A DNA stretch of 64,000 nucleotides from Schizophyllum amplum (GCA_007026445.1 VDMD01000035.1:62001-126000); one strand, 5' to 3'. Positions 11,326-22,872 are shown, counted from the first letter of the stretch. A program made the numbers and translations. The notes: generated from the sequence alone by a model not told the origin.

Positions 11326-12369
11326 ATCCGGTACTAGCGGAAGCCAAGAGTCACTCAGAAATAACATCGAAGTTGTATATGTCTCGCAGGGACACGTCTG
11401 ATATTCTCCAGCTTAGCAGACATATACAGAACGGTCGTCGTCTCACCTTGACCCCGACCCCGAGAGGCTGACCGACGTGCGGCTTCTGTCGTAGAACGCC
11501 GATGGGTCAGCACTGGGTCACGATACGATTTACAGCAGTTTGCAGAACAGAATATAAGACGGGTCGCGCGCGCAGGTCACGCTCAGACGAAGCTCAGGCG
11601 CTGTGGAGCGCGCGTCGGCGGTCCGAGGGTTCCGTCGACAGTCGATGGAGGTCAACCCGAGGAGTACTGGAACCTGGTCTCTGGCCATGAATGTCAGGAA
11701 TACAGATCTCTTGGTGGATGCTATGTGTCCTCGGGGGCCGAGCGTGCGCAGATACGGCTGCTACCCGAACCAGCGAATGCTAGGCAGACAGCTGGGTAGG
11801 CGTCAGAACGTGACCCGTCTATCGTTTGGCAAACAGCTGTATAATCATTGGGCTTGAAAGGGGCCTGGTCGTCATTCCACGGGCTCCTCGAATCCTCATG
11901 GGCGGCTGCCAGAACATTAGCGGGGAGTGAAAGCCTCGAGTCGAAGACAGAAAGAAAGAGCTGACTCGTGGTCATGCTTCAGCTGCCATGATGTCATCTT
12001 TTCGGTACCGGCCAAGCACGGAATCACGTGATGAACAGTTCGACTTGATTCCGAGCAAAACTCAAGAAGCCCTGGATGCTCAGTGCACATGTAGACGTCT
12101 AACCCTCTATAGTAGCATCTGGACTAGTATGTAGCCCAGATCTAGCCTGCTGCGAATTCGTTCTCAGTGAATTGAACCGCTTCGAGCCACACACTTGTCC
12201 GCTACTGCGAAGTCAAGAGTCACACGAAAGTGACATCGAATATTATCACATCTTCATCTGAGACCCCCTAATTGTACAATGGCGAAAGGATCTCAACGTA
12301 TCGGCGTGCGACGAGAGCAACATCGATATCATTATCCAGCGGCCACTGTAATTTGTACACACACTTTCC
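11326..12369. other. Intergenic region, no gene recognised
   Basis: No conserved frame is seen. A short repeat (GTCAAGAGTCACACGAAAGTG near 12210 resembling CCAAGAGTCACTCAGAAATA near 11343) suggests a small local duplication. Confidence 0.45.
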
Positions 12370-13280
12370 TCAGCCTTTCAGAGCCTTCAGGACATCCTCC
12401 CCAAGGGCAAGGGCCGACGCTGGGTTCTGCCCAGTGAGGAGCTTCCCATCGACAACGGTTTTCACCTGAAAGAAGATCTGTTAGCGACCAGAGTAGCGCG
12501 CGACGAAAGCATGGTCACTCGCCCCGAATAGCTCGTCTGCGATCTCGAAGGCGGCCCCCAAGTCTTTGAGCTTCTCCTCAGGCTGGAATGGAATGTTATC
12601 CTGCGTCCCGAGCTGCTTCTCCTCGGCGACGGTGAAGCACGTCGCGCGCCGGCCCTTGAAGATAGACTGCCCCGAGGCGTCCGTGCAGCCGATGAGCGCA
12701 CCAGGCCCGTGGCATACAGCGGAGACGATCTTGCCCGTACGCCAGAACTGATGGCGCGTCAGCACGTATGCCGCAAGATAGGCCTGAAGTCGTCGAATGT
12801 CACCTCGTTCGCGAGCTCGGTGTTGACGGGGTCGAAGGCTAAGTCGATGCACGGTCCCTGTCCACCGACGTAGAAGATGGCGACGTAGTCGCTGGCCTTC
12901 ACGTCGGAAAGCTTCTTGCAGGTGGCGAGCTTCTGCTGTACGACTTCGTCGACGAGGAATTTGACGCTCCCATCGTCTTTGTAGTTCTGCGGAAAGGGAA
13001 ACAATGAGATATGAGACGTTGATTGTCAAGAAATAAAAGTCACTCACTGCGACGCTGACAGGGTCAACGGGTGGGTTTGCGCCCTTGGGCGATGCGAAGT
13101 CGATGTCAAAGTGAGGCGCGAGAACATAATACGGATGCGCTGCCTCAGGTAGGTACCAGCCCTATCCAAGATATCATGAGTATGAAGGACGCAGAGCAAA
13201 AAGTGCGCGCAACGTACGGATGGCCCGCCGGTGAGCCCTTTGTCGGCGGAGGTGAAGACGATGAGGATCTTGGAAGCCAT
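12370..13280 (-). CDS. DJ-1/PfpI-family HSP31-like protein (glyoxalase III type)
   Basis: Cytosolic stress enzyme family; fungal HSP31 proteins convert methylglyoxal to lactate without glutathione and act in redox stress. Five exons (13280-13218, 13161-13048, 12986-12804, 12747-12505, 12465-12370) give 232 residues, the usual family length. It begins MASKILIVFTSADKG. GWYLPEAAHPYYVLAPHF contains the glutamate next to the AHP motif. The nucleophile elbow is SAVCHGPGAL (Cys-His), and the C-terminus is VVDGKLLTGQNPASALALG. The first three introns have good donors; the last uses a weak GTCGCG donor but keeps the frame. A substitution YVGGQGPCIDL replaces the usual GGHG segment. No operon-like partner is seen. 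Confidence 0.88.
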
Positions 13281-14299
13281 TGCTGCACGCTGTGGATGAC
13301 CTGACTCGAGCTTGAGACTGCTTTCTTTTATACCCTGCCTGAGACATAGGCAGGGTAGCAGGGCATACGTCGCCGTCGAACATAAATCACGTGGAGGGCA
13401 GCATCTCTCAGCGCTCTGACGAAGATCGTCCACTTGTGTGCTTCTATCATGTGTATTGTTAGCAATTAAGCGCTCAGTGCCACTCAGGATGACTCACCGG
13501 ATGTATAGGAAAAGCAGCGCCCAAGTCTTCCTGCGAATCGTCCCTCATTATTCTCTACTCGATCTGCTCCGGCGAGTGACCGGATGCGCCGATTTGACCA
13601 GATCGCGCCCGTGGACGACCGTATCGGTCACCCCAAACCGCCTTGCGTCAACAGATCTGTCAGATACTAGACTGGTCAGTCACAAACAGAGGCTCTCAGT
13701 TACAAAAAGAGGTTCAAGGTGAAGGTACCAAGTAATCTCAGGGGACACGCGTACGCTCGATACCGAGATGACCACAGAAGACGCTGGGCGTCGGTCATGA
13801 TCAAATCATTCCAGATGGACAATTCCGGCATGATTGAATAACCTGGACTCTCGCACCTGCAAACACGAACAATCAGCGAGCACATCCACACCGGCGAGCA
13901 CAAACACACCAGTGAGCATGTACAACCAGAGCAGAACATGATAGATAGCTATAGCAGAAAACCGTCCGATGTACATTGACTGGGATCGCTATGAGAACTA
14001 GAGGGTGAGAGCTCGAGGGCGACGAGGCATAAGACTGAGCGAGATATTGTACGACGAGGCATGAGGCTGAGTGAAAATGTACATGGGGGTATGTGGCATA
14101 CGTGAGCGAAAGCCGAGCCTGAGAGGACTCGATCAGGGTGACTGGAGGGAAGAAAACATATACGTATGAAGAGGTATACAAACAAGAAGGTATGATCTGC
14201 TGTGACGCAAAGGCATGTCCTGCCAAAGATAATATCTGCTTCACCACCACCACCGCCAAGGTAAGTAAGATCCAAAGGAATGCGAGAGCCACCATTATA
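13281..14299. other. Intergenic region upstream of the HSP31-like gene
   Basis: No gene recognised. It contains short imperfect repeats of a GAGCACA-type motif at about 13870-13925. Open frames on the minus strand (13873-14295) are hydrophobic and cysteine-rich but lack a clear exon structure or codon bias. Confidence 0.4.
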
Positions 14300-16351
14300 C
14301 TACTTATGCCCTCCGCCTATGTGCAGCCGCTTCAACATGTCCGCCCATGATACATGACCCCCATCGCCGTCGACATCCTTCGAGGAGTCGATGTCCTCGT
14401 CGTCCACGTAAAAGGTGCCGGGAATCGCGAGCAGCTCGTCCCGGTCGTCGTCCCCGCCGCCCTTGGACTTATGAAGGTCGGCCGACTTGCGAAGTTCGGC
14501 CGACTTGGAGGGTTCTGATTGTGCTGGAGGTTTTGGCTGTGCTGGAGATTCTGGTTGTGCTGCAGAGCCAGTCGTCGATGTATCGGTCGCACCATGCGCG
14601 GGGGTACCACCATGCGCCTGCGACCTCGACGTTACAACATCACTCGCCACGTCCCCCAAATTTGCCTTCCCCAGCATCACCTCATGCTCCGTCTCCTCCG
14701 GCGTCATCACCGCCACGGTCGCATGTACATCGTACACCCCGGCCAACGGCTCCGGCGACGCCACGCGCTGCGATGCGGGTGTAAGGGCGCCGCCGCCAGG
14801 TGTAGTGGGGCACTCGTCCTCGACATCGCTGTCGCTGTCGAGCGCGCCCCGCCAGCCGCCGCTGCTGGCCGACTTGCTGCTGGCGCCGGAGTTGAGGCGC
14901 TGGAGAGCGCGCACGCCGCTCATGGCCGTCTTCCAGCGCTTGCGCGGGTTGAAGTGTTCCCGAAGGCCCTCGGAGAGGTCGTATTCCACGCTTGGGGGCC
15001 TGCCGGTCAGCCACTGAAGCGGCAGTGTCAGATCGGGCGCACGGAGTGACGTCATACGCAGGGCTCACGGTAGTATTGAGCGCCTCCATCGCGGTCGGGC
15101 GTTTCTTGGGGTTGGGGTTCAGGAGGCTCTTGATGAAGTCCTTGGCTGGAGAGGTGTAAGAGGTGGGGATATGTAGTAAGAGGGGTAGGCACGGACCGTC
15201 TTGGGAGACGTTCTTCCAGTACCGATCGTGGAACTCGATCTTCGCCTCGGAGGTTTCCTTCAGCAACACCTGCGCGTCTTCCGAGCGGAAGGGGGAGTAG
15301 CCGCAGAGTAGGACGTAGGTGATGATACCCGTGGACCACAGATCAACCGCCTTGCTGTGGCCCTGGTGCGTGAGCACCTCGGGCGCGACATAGCCCAAGC
15401 TACCCGCCAGCGATGTCAGCTGTTCCTCGGGTGAATGCAGATGTTTAGCGCTGAGGACGGACGGGTCAGGGCGATGTATACATCGGCTGAAATCAGCACG
15501 CACATCCCGAAGTCGGCGATGACGATACCACTGTCAGGCTGCCTGGTCCGGTAGAGGATGTTCTCCGGTCTGAGGACGGGGATGAGTGGGGGGAGGGCAT
15601 GCGAGGGGCGGCTACGCACTTGAGGTCGCGGTGCACGATGTCGTGATCGTGCAGATACGCGACGCCGGAGAGGATGGAGCTGTCAACCGGGTTAGCAACG
15701 GATAAGCGCCCATTGCTGCGGAGGACGTACCGGACGACGCTCACGGCGTCCTTCTCCGTAAATTTGCCCTTCTGGAGTATGCGCTCGAACAGCTCGCCGC
15801 CCACCGCCAGCTCGAAGGACAGGTAGTACTTGGTGCGTGACTCGAACCACTCGTAGAACTTGACCTGCGTGGGGTGTCAGTCCTTGGATCGCCGACGGCC
15901 AGCCGCGGTCCACGCACGATATTTGGGTGATCCAGGCCCTTGAGGACCTCCATCTCGCCCCAGACGCTGGCCTCGTTGCCCTTGACCTTCTTCTTGGGAA
16001 TGATCTTGAGCGCGACATCCTTCGTCATCGCGCTATGCGCCTTGATCAACGACGTTGACGACGCCGCATCAGGGCTCAGTGTCGCCACTGGGGGAGCAGT
16101 GGTAGAATCCCGGGGGACTTCGGAGGCTGCGGCCCCCCGCTCGGCGAGCGCAACTTGCTCGTGGGGGACATACCATGTCGCGCGCTACGCGGTGTGATGT
16201 GAGCGTTCGGCGAGACATTGCCGTGGGGGAGTTCACGCACCACAACCTTTCCAAAGCTGCCCGTCCCCAGTACTTCCTGCTGCTCGTAGTGCCGCTTCTT
16301 GTTGAAGCTCGCGGGCTGGGGGAGGATTTTCTCCTTGATACCGAGATGCAT
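14300..16351 (-). CDS. Calcium/calmodulin-dependent-type serine/threonine protein kinase
   Basis: CaMK-group protein kinase. The Gly-rich loop is [11 protein letters not shown], followed by a fungal-type insertion of about 45 residues rich in Ala and Ser, then the ATP-binding lysine in [10 protein letters not shown]. The catalytic loop HRDLKPENIL, the DFGIAKH motif and [10 protein letters not shown] are all intact. The subdomain XI stretch [21 protein letters not shown] is typical of the CaMK1 group. The final exon (15013-14300) starts [13 protein letters not shown] and has a basic amphipathic piece ([19 protein letters not shown]), a good candidate for the autoinhibitory/calmodulin segment. 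A long acidic and Pro-rich tail follows. Exons join with GT-AG introns of about 45-70 nt and no frame break. Function in calcium signalling is inferred from family. Confidence 0.9.
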
Positions 16352-16725
16352 GGCGACGTGCGTTCGTGGGGGGAGCTATTTGGCGGGGAGATTGGACACC
16401 GCTCAGAGCATGGGCAGAGAAGGATGAAGTGGAAGATAAGAGGGATAATTTCTCGAGTTACGCGGGGGCGAACTTGACATGCATCTGCAGTGACCGCAAG
16501 CTCCAAAGTAGGTAGCCCAAATGTTCGTGACCGTTCCTGGGTGACCCACTATCGATCACGTGATTCATGTTCGACTTGTCACAGTAGCCACCACGAACAT
16601 GGAAGCGCATCTGACTTCACGGCGAGCACCGAATGTATACAAGACTTGCTCTCATTCACGTTTAGTAGTACCTAGCAGCACAGTAGGCTAGTCTGTCGAG
16701 ACCGCTGAATCACTCTCATCTCCAT
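16352..16725. other. Intergenic region between kinase 5' end and monooxygenase 3' end
   Basis: About 370 bases that must hold the kinase promoter and the 3' end of the next minus-strand gene. No clear TATA or terminator signal is seen. Confidence 0.4.
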
Positions 16726-19700
16726 CTATGCGGCCTTCCCCGCCTCCCGCTGCGCCTTTGCCCACTCCAGCGCCTTGTACTTCAGCGCATACATACTATC
16801 GCGCGCCTTCCACTTCTCTTCGTTCCATTCCGGGAGAACACGGTCCAACTCGGGCCGTGCGGCGACGATGTCCGCGCGCAGGGCCGACGCGTAGCCTTTC
16901 TCGAACAACCCGAACACGTTGTACGTGATCAAGCTCGTAGGGTCCGAGATGGGTGGAGGCGCGCCCGACCCCGGCGTAGGCGGCACCGACGTTGCCACCT
17001 GCTCCCCCACCGCCACCTGCTCCTCCACCGCCACCTGCTCCTCCACCGCCACCTGCTCCTCCTCCGCCACCTGCTCCTCCTCCGCCCTCGCCCTCTCCTC
17101 CTCCGCCCTCGCCCTCTCCTCCTCCGCCCTCGCCCTCTCCTCCACCGCCCTCGCCCTCTCCTCCGCCCTCGCCGCCTCGATCCCCTTCAAACGCTCCCGC
17201 TCCGACTCCAGCCGAGCGTCCACACTCTCCGGATACGCCACCTCCCCCGCCCACGCGAGCGCGAGCCACGCGCCCGAGACGTCCGCGATGGTGAAGGGCG
17301 TGTAGGACATCGCGGAGCCGTTGAAGGCGAGCGTGGGGTTGGGGGCGTAGAGGATGTGCCGGTGGAGGGCGGGGATGCGGTGCGGGGAGATGGGCGGGGT
17401 CATGAGGGAGGTGAGGGGTGGGACAGGGAGGGAGGTGAGGGGTGGGGGCGAGGTGGGGGGTGAGGGCGAGGATGATGGAGAGGGCGAGGTGAGGGGTGAG
17501 AAGGAGGTAAGGGAGGTGCAGGCAGAGTCGGCATCAGACACGCGCGAGCGGACGTGGATGAAGTCCGGGAACGGCTTGTAGCCGGTGCCCAGGCGGACCG
17601 CGTCGATGTCGTCGATGACGGTGCCGTCGGTGAGGGTCACGCTGACCTGCAGTGCATGAGCAAACGTCCAACGAGCATACCGTTAGCTGTGCACTGTGTA
17701 TCTGCGGTGCGCGCCCACGCAACATTCTTCCCACCACACAACATTCTTCCAACCACGCACATCCTTCACCCCACGCACATTCTTCCCACCACGCACATCC
17801 TTCACCCCACGCACATCCTTCCCCCCACGCATATTCTTCCCCCCACGCACATTCTTCCCACCACGCACCTTCTTCCCGCCTTCACCCTCTACCACCCTAT
17901 ACTCCCTCACCGCAGGCACATCCCTGATCCGCTCATCCGGCAAACTAGGGAAATTGTAGAGCGCCGGGCGCCGGATGCTGCGATAGACGGGGGAGGCGGC
18001 GACGGGGGCGAGCTGCGCGGCGATGTCGTTGGAGGAGTTGGCGTTGCCGATGACGAGGACGCGCTGGGGGATGGGTGTTAGTGGGTGGTGTTAGTGGGTG
18101 GGTGGGGAGCGGTGTCAGTAAGCGGTTGGGGAGCGGTGTCAGTAAGCGGTTGGGGAGCGGTGTCAGTAAGCGGTTGGGGAGCGGTGTCAGTAAGCGGTTG
18201 GGGAGAGGTGGAAGTAAGCGATTGGGGAGAGGTGTCGCTCGGTTGCAAGTACAAGAGGGCAGGGAATATATAAGACGAGTGTGTGGAGAGCTGAACGCAT
18301 GAAGAGCTGTGGAGAGCTGAACGCATGGAGAGCTGAATGCACGGAAAGCTGAACGTATGGAGAGCTGAACGCATGGCGAGCTGAATGCATGGCGAGCTGA
18401 AGCTGAAGCCAATGAAGAAGCCACCCACCTTCCCCTCCAACCCTTCCGGCCCGCGCCACGTTTTCGCATGCTCCGCGAGCCCCACGGCGCGCACGGCGTC
18501 CAGTCCTGGTACGTCTGGGTACACGGGGTGGTCGTAGTAGCCCAGCGCGGCGACGATGGCGTCCCAGGTTTCCGTGATCTCTTTGGCGCCGCCGCCGTTG
18601 TTGGCTTTGGCGTCGCCGCCGTTGTTAGCTTCGGCGCCGCCGCCGTTGTTAGCTTCGGCGCCGCTGCCGTTGTTGGCTTTGGCGCCGCCACCGTTGTTGT
18701 TCCAATCGCCACTGCCACTGCTGCTCCAGTCACGCAGTCGGACATCCCACCCCTGCCCATCCGCGCGCTCCTCCACGCGCACGACCTCCGTGTTCAGGCG
18801 GATGCGTTTGCTCTTGAGGCAGATGCGTTCGCTCTTGAGGGCGGAGGCAGGTTCAGGGGTGAGGTCGGTCCTGGAGTTGACGTTGAGGGCGATCCCGGAG
18901 TCGAATGCTCCCTCGGTCCCTTCATCCTTCGTCGTCCCTTCATCCTTCGTCGTTCCTTCATCCTTCGTCGTCCCTTCATCCTTCGTCGTCCCTTCATCCT
19001 TCGTCCTGGTATCCGTCGTCCTAGCCGCCAACCCTTCGACGTGCTGCTCCGCCAGCCCCTCAACGTGCTGCTCCGCCAACCCTTCGACGTGCTGCTCCGA
19101 CAGCTCCTCAAAGTGCTCCGCCAGCCCCTCAACGTGCTCCGCCAGCCCCTCAACGTGCTCCGCGAACCCCTTCAAATACTCATGCGTCTCCTTTAGCGTC
19201 GGGAACGGCTGCTCCGGGTGCCCCGCGGGCGTCGGGAACGGCGTGTGGGCGGAGAAGGAGAGGTACTCGGGGAGGACGTTGCCGATGAGGCCGGGGTAGG
19301 CGGGTGAGGGCCAGCGGGGGGCGGTGGGGTGGGTTTCGGTGGTGTGGGTTTCGGTGGTGTGGGTTTCGGTGGTGTGGGTTTCGGTGGGGTGGGTTTCGGT
19401 GGTGTTGGGTGGTGGGGCGTCTAGGTACCTAGTAAGTGAAGAGGTCAGCAAGCATGTGGGCGACGCTTCTGTAAGGATAGAGGGAGCAAGGATAGAGGGA
19501 GCAAGGATCATTGCAGCAGCAAGGTTCATTGCAGCAGGGAAGTAGCCCCGCGCGATTGACTCGGCCAGTCCAAAGAAAGGCCAGAGAGAGAGAGAGAGCA
19601 TGAATCACACACCATACACCCCCTACATCATCCCTTCGCTCGACGAGCTCGACGCGATCGAAGTGGCCCGCTTGCTCGCCGTACATAATCAGGTTGCGCA

Positions 19701-19763
19701 GCGTGACCAGGCCGGCGACGCCGCCGCCGATGACGAGGATGCGGCGCGGGCGGGGTTGGGCAT
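16726..19763 (-). CDS. FAD-dependent monooxygenase (FMO-like) interrupted by in-frame tandem repeats
   Basis: Flavin-containing monooxygenase-type oxidoreductase. The FAD motif ILVIGGGVAGL starts the protein; the NADPH motif is RVLVIGNANSSNDIA. Other family stretches are PRWPSPAYPGLIGNVLPEYL, WDAIVAALGYYDHPVYPDVP, DAVRLGTGYKPFPDFIHV and AFNGSAMSYTPFTIADVSG. Between these blocks lie tandem repeats that keep the frame: TETHT, QHVEGLAE, TKDEG, ANNGGGAE, a Ser/Pro/Leu tract, EERARAE and EEQVAV. Two introns also carry minisatellites. The likely start ATG at 19763 is one base out of frame with the FAD motif because a C4 run (plus G run 19752-19755) seems one C short. Where the exon before VSVTLTDGT ends is unclear, since a repeat spans it. 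The enzyme core is recognisable, but whether the inserts allow folding is unknown. Confidence 0.75.
16998..17165 (-). repeat. Coding minisatellite: EEQVAV (18 nt) and EERARAE (21 nt) units
   Basis: Two adjacent arrays in the C-terminal part of the monooxygenase. About four 18-nt units encode EEQVAV and about four 21-nt units encode EERARAE. The unit lengths are multiples of three, so copy-number change would keep the frame. The predicted product is a charged helix or coiled coil. Confidence 0.85.
17735..17880 (-). repeat. 18-nt minisatellite whose units contain GTGCGT splice-donor-like sites
   Basis: About seven to eight units reading, on the minus strand, GGGAAGAATGTGCGTGG or close variants, encoding K(N/D)VRGG if translated. 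The array lies directly after the NADPH-motif exon, and most units include a consensus 5' splice donor (GTGCGT). It can therefore be read as exon extension or as intron. Confidence 0.8.
18085..18420 (-). repeat. Intronic minisatellites of the monooxygenase (24-nt and ~21-nt units)
   Basis: The long intron before the RVLVIGN exon has about five copies of a 24-nt unit (AGCGGTGTCAGTAAGCGGTT on the plus strand) at 18100-18230. A second array of GAGAGCTGAACGCATGG-type units lies at about 18290-18410. Together they fill most of the intron. Confidence 0.85.
18580..19400 (-). repeat. Four coding minisatellites in the monooxygenase middle region
   Basis: In transcript order these are TETHT (15 nt, about 19324-19400), EHVEGLA/QHVEGLAE (21 and 24 nt, about 19022-19170), TKDEG (15 nt, about 18923-19005) and ANNGGGAE (24 nt, about 18590-18700). 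Each has four to six copies. All have unit lengths divisible by three and no stop codons. Confidence 0.85.
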
Positions 19764-20684
19764 GGTAGGGAGTGTGCGGGTTAGGAGTTGAGCGGGATCG
19801 GGTATGGTTGAGGGTGCGGGGGAATAGAGGACGAGGGTGTGTATGAACACGAGGGGTGTTTGAACGACGAGGGGTGTATGAACGACGAGGGGGAGCAAAG
19901 GAAGAATTACGCGCCGGCGCGCCTAGCCTCAGCTCTATGCAATACCATGGATGGTGTGCTCATGAGCAGGGCCAAATGTGCTCATGCAGAGCGCCGGCTG
20001 AGAACACATGACGCGAGAAACCCCGGAAGCTCGCCTTCACTGTCAGCCATGGCAGCGCAATTCCTCGCACATGGGATCTGTGCATTGGACTGATGAGATG
20101 ATAAGATCGCGGGGGAATACAATGGAGAGGGGTGCTCACCGCGTCGTGATTGGCGCGCTGGGATGGACGGGCCACATAGGCGGCGGGCGTGGGAGTGAGC
20201 TCCGCAGCGATCTCGTCGGCCCCCAGGACCTCTTGCGTGCATTCAAGGCGATCTTCCGGCGCCTATTGTTCTGCTCTGAGATTCGACAGTGCACTGGCAG
20301 GAAGCCGGGTCAATCAAAGCACAATGGCGACCGAATATGGTAGCAGCTAGCTTCCCTCACTAACTCGTACAAACTTGCCTTCCACATTCATGATCGCAAT
20401 GTGTTTTTCATGTTGGGGCCTTCGCCCTGCCAGGATTCTGGTGCCATCCTTCACCTGCACCCTCGCCACCCGGGAAGCGTGCCGGACGACGAGCGGAGAC
20501 AAAACGCATGTTTCTCCGCAACCATCATAGCCTGAGAATATCATCACAAGTTCAAACTTCAACTTGACCGCCCTTCTTTGCGGCGTTCGCAGTTCATTCC
20601 AAGTTCATTGTTGACATCACAAGAGCACAAGGGAAACGCGTGCCACAAGTCGCCTGGTTGCCGCCTCGTGCCAGGACACCGAAC
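19764..20684. other. Divergent intergenic region, no gene recognised
   Basis: It lies between the monooxygenase 5' end and the membrane-protein locus. Simple repeats (ACGAGGGGTGT units near 19848-19885) are present. No conserved coding frame is seen. Confidence 0.4.
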
Positions 20685-21071
20685 ATGTCGACACTCGCCT
20701 TCTCCGCGCGCGCCCTCGCCCGCCGCAACACGATCCCCAGCGTCTCCAGCTCTACACAAGATGAGCCCAGTCCAAGCCCGGTGCTGTACACCGAAACGCA
20801 CGATCTGCACCAGCGTTTACTCTTGGACTCCTTATTCTCCGCCTCCCACACGCGCAAGATCGCTGGGTGCCTCGCAACCTCAGAAACCACGACCCAGACG
20901 TCGCAGGCCGGCTCGGACGACGACAGCGAGGCCCCGCTACCTCGCCGACGGCGGCGCAGGCGGGCGCGGACAGGTGCGTTGACGTGTGCGCGTGGGGGAA
21001 CGTGTGAAATGACGGTGCGGTGGTCAGACGACGCCGCCGCATCTTCTTCTCGTACCACCACCATCCCAACC
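20685..21071 (+). CDS. Possible N-terminal extension or separate small ORF
   Basis: An ATG at 20685 with A at -3 opens a frame that stays open into the membrane protein start at 21072 in the same frame. It begins MSTLAFSARALARRNTIPSV and includes an acidic patch followed by a run of seven arginines. It could be an N-terminal extension, a short upstream gene spliced differently, or 5' UTR. I do not recognise the sequence. Confidence 0.35.
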
Positions 21072-22257
21072 ATGGCCCCCCACACCTGGATCTCGCTCTG
21101 GTTTCTCCTCACCGCGCCGGTGCGTACGCTATCTCCGGACAAAGGACGTTGACGAGCCCGCGGCAGGTGATCGCATGGGACGCGACCTACTTGTTCTTCA
21201 GGTGCGCGATGCACGCGTTATGTTGTCTTTTTTGCTGACACAAACCCCCCTAGGCCGCGCTCTATGGCCGTAAGCACGCTCTCTGTGCTTCCAAACGCGT
21301 CAACTCATGATAGACGCAGGGTGGCGACTTGCATTGGATCTGGAAGCCGTACGAGATATACCAGGAGGTGCGTGGCCTGCTCAATCTCCCCATCCCCACG
21401 CTCATAACATCCACAGATTGATTGGGTCAGTCGTGACCGCACATTCGCCGCCACACCCCTCACAAATTTATCCCAGATCTACGGCGTCAAAGCGGTAGAA
21501 GAGGGTGATGGTACGTCCCCCTCGCCTACCCCACCGTCCTACATACTGACATCCCCGCAGGATTCCCCGCTGCTCAAGGTACTTCCTCGAAACAACATCC
21601 CCCTCCAGTCCCTAACCCCCAACCCCCAGCCTTCCTCAACGTCATCGAGACGCTGCTCAACCTCGTCTACCTCTACCTCGCGCACGTCACCCCATCTCCC
21701 TCGGCCCCCCTCATCGGCTTCTGCGCCGCCACCATGACGCTTTGGAAGACCGTGCTGTACTGGATGCAGGAAGCGTTCTGCTCGGGAGCAGGTTGCACCG
21801 TGCGGCACAATAACCTCGTCGACTTGACGGTCTATTGGCTCATGTGCGTGCGGTCTTGCTTACAGGTGCAGTTATTGATCCATTGAGCCTTCTTACAGAC
21901 CGAACGGGTGCGTGTCGCGCTTATGATATATGCAATTCCGAGATATCATGCGTGCAATTCCGAGCTATCATGCGTGCAATTCCGAGCTATCATGCATGCA
22001 ATTCCGAGATATCATGCATGCAATTCCGAGATATCATGCATGCAATTCCGTAATATCATGCATGCAATTCGGAGATTCACGGCCTGCGCAACCTAGTCTC
22101 CCCAAACTGACTCTCAATCCCTAGCATCTGGCTCGTCGTACCCACGGCCATCATCTACGTCCTCGGCCGGGACATCGCCCACTCCTTGTGGGCAGCTGCG
22201 CGCTTGTCCGAGGGCGGGCGGGCTGGAGGGAAGAAGAGTGCGACGAAGGTTGAGTAG
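21072..22257 (+). CDS. Four-helix membrane protein, EXPERA-like
   Basis: Polytopic membrane protein resembling the fungal EXPERA/emopamil-binding-like group; substrate or partner unknown, probably endomembrane. Start at 21072 (MAPHTWISLWFLLTAP). Small exons give VIAWDATYLFFRPRSMAGGD, LHWIWKPYEIYQE, IYGVKAVEEGDGFPAAQ and AFLNVIETLLNLVYLYLAHV, and then the helix around MTLWKTVLYWMQEAF. A 9-nt exon (21899-21907) joins LTVYWLI to PNGIWLVVPTAIIYVLGRD. The C-terminus is basic with lysines, and the stop is at 22255-22257. The intron after the 9-nt exon holds a 22-bp tandem repeat. All junctions are GT-AG and in frame. Confidence 0.78.
21931..22068 (+). repeat. 22-bp tandem repeat inside an intron of the membrane-protein gene
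   Basis: About six copies of TGCAATTCCGAGATATCATG(CA/CG), with single-base variants. The period is not a multiple of three, as tolerated in an intron. There are no unique spacers, so it is a minisatellite and not a CRISPR array. Confidence 0.9.
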
Positions 22258-22623
22258 GCGGCTCATGGGTAATAGATATACATAGTCCGTCACCCAACGA
22301 GAGAGACATTTGCTACGAGCCTGCAACTAGGGTGCTATCTGGATATAAGGTATGTGGCAGTCATGCTCAGCTGTACTTTCTGACCCACGCATGCCCTCTC
22401 TAGGAATTTACGAACACGGATATATGATATGCGTGGCCTGTGTATTTTGATGTGCGCTTTCCCGTGAATATGTTATCGATTTGCTGTCTATGCAACGAGT
22501 GTGCTGTCCAGGCAAGCAATGGAGTGTTGGCGCACCCGCAGGGCAGACTCCCGAGACTGCGCAGGGCAGAATCCCGAGACTGCCCATGCGACGGATGCGC
22601 TGGAGGCTGGCCACTGTTCGATC

Positions 22624-22705
22624 GGTCTGAGCCAAGGGGTGGCCGATCATAAAATCCCGTACATCGTCCGGCTCGCGTGCGCGATTGATGGCCGCGTTCG
22701 CCGAG
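22624..22705 (+). repeat. Left arm of outer inverted repeat
   Basis: About 80 bases, starting GGTCTGAGCCAAGGGGTGG, match 23626-23714 in reverse complement with one small indel. It flanks the MITE at a distance. Confidence 0.85.
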
Positions 22706-22872
22706 TGGGCGCCTTGCCGCTCGGTCTCTGCCAGGTCTCTATTTTGTTGCTTGTCTCCTTGATGACAGTCGACCCATCGGCTCTTTGCATAGCGAGCAGC
22801 GAAGAGGAACTGCATTACAGTTTCCTTTTGTGAACTGTGCCGTTGCAAGGCCGCTGTGGCTACCGCGCATAA

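Noticed and set aside
14347..15049. Long plus-strand ORFs opposite the kinase tail
   Set aside because: The minus strand continues the kinase protein with matching splice sites; the plus frames have no family features.
16919..17305. Plus-strand open frames with Pro/Ser-rich repeats over the monooxygenase C-terminus
   Set aside because: They are antisense shadows of the EEQVAV/EERARAE minisatellite; the minus strand carries the conserved enzyme blocks.
21931..22068. CRISPR-like array of 22-bp repeats
   Set aside because: Units are directly adjacent with no spacers and lie in an intron of a eukaryotic gene.
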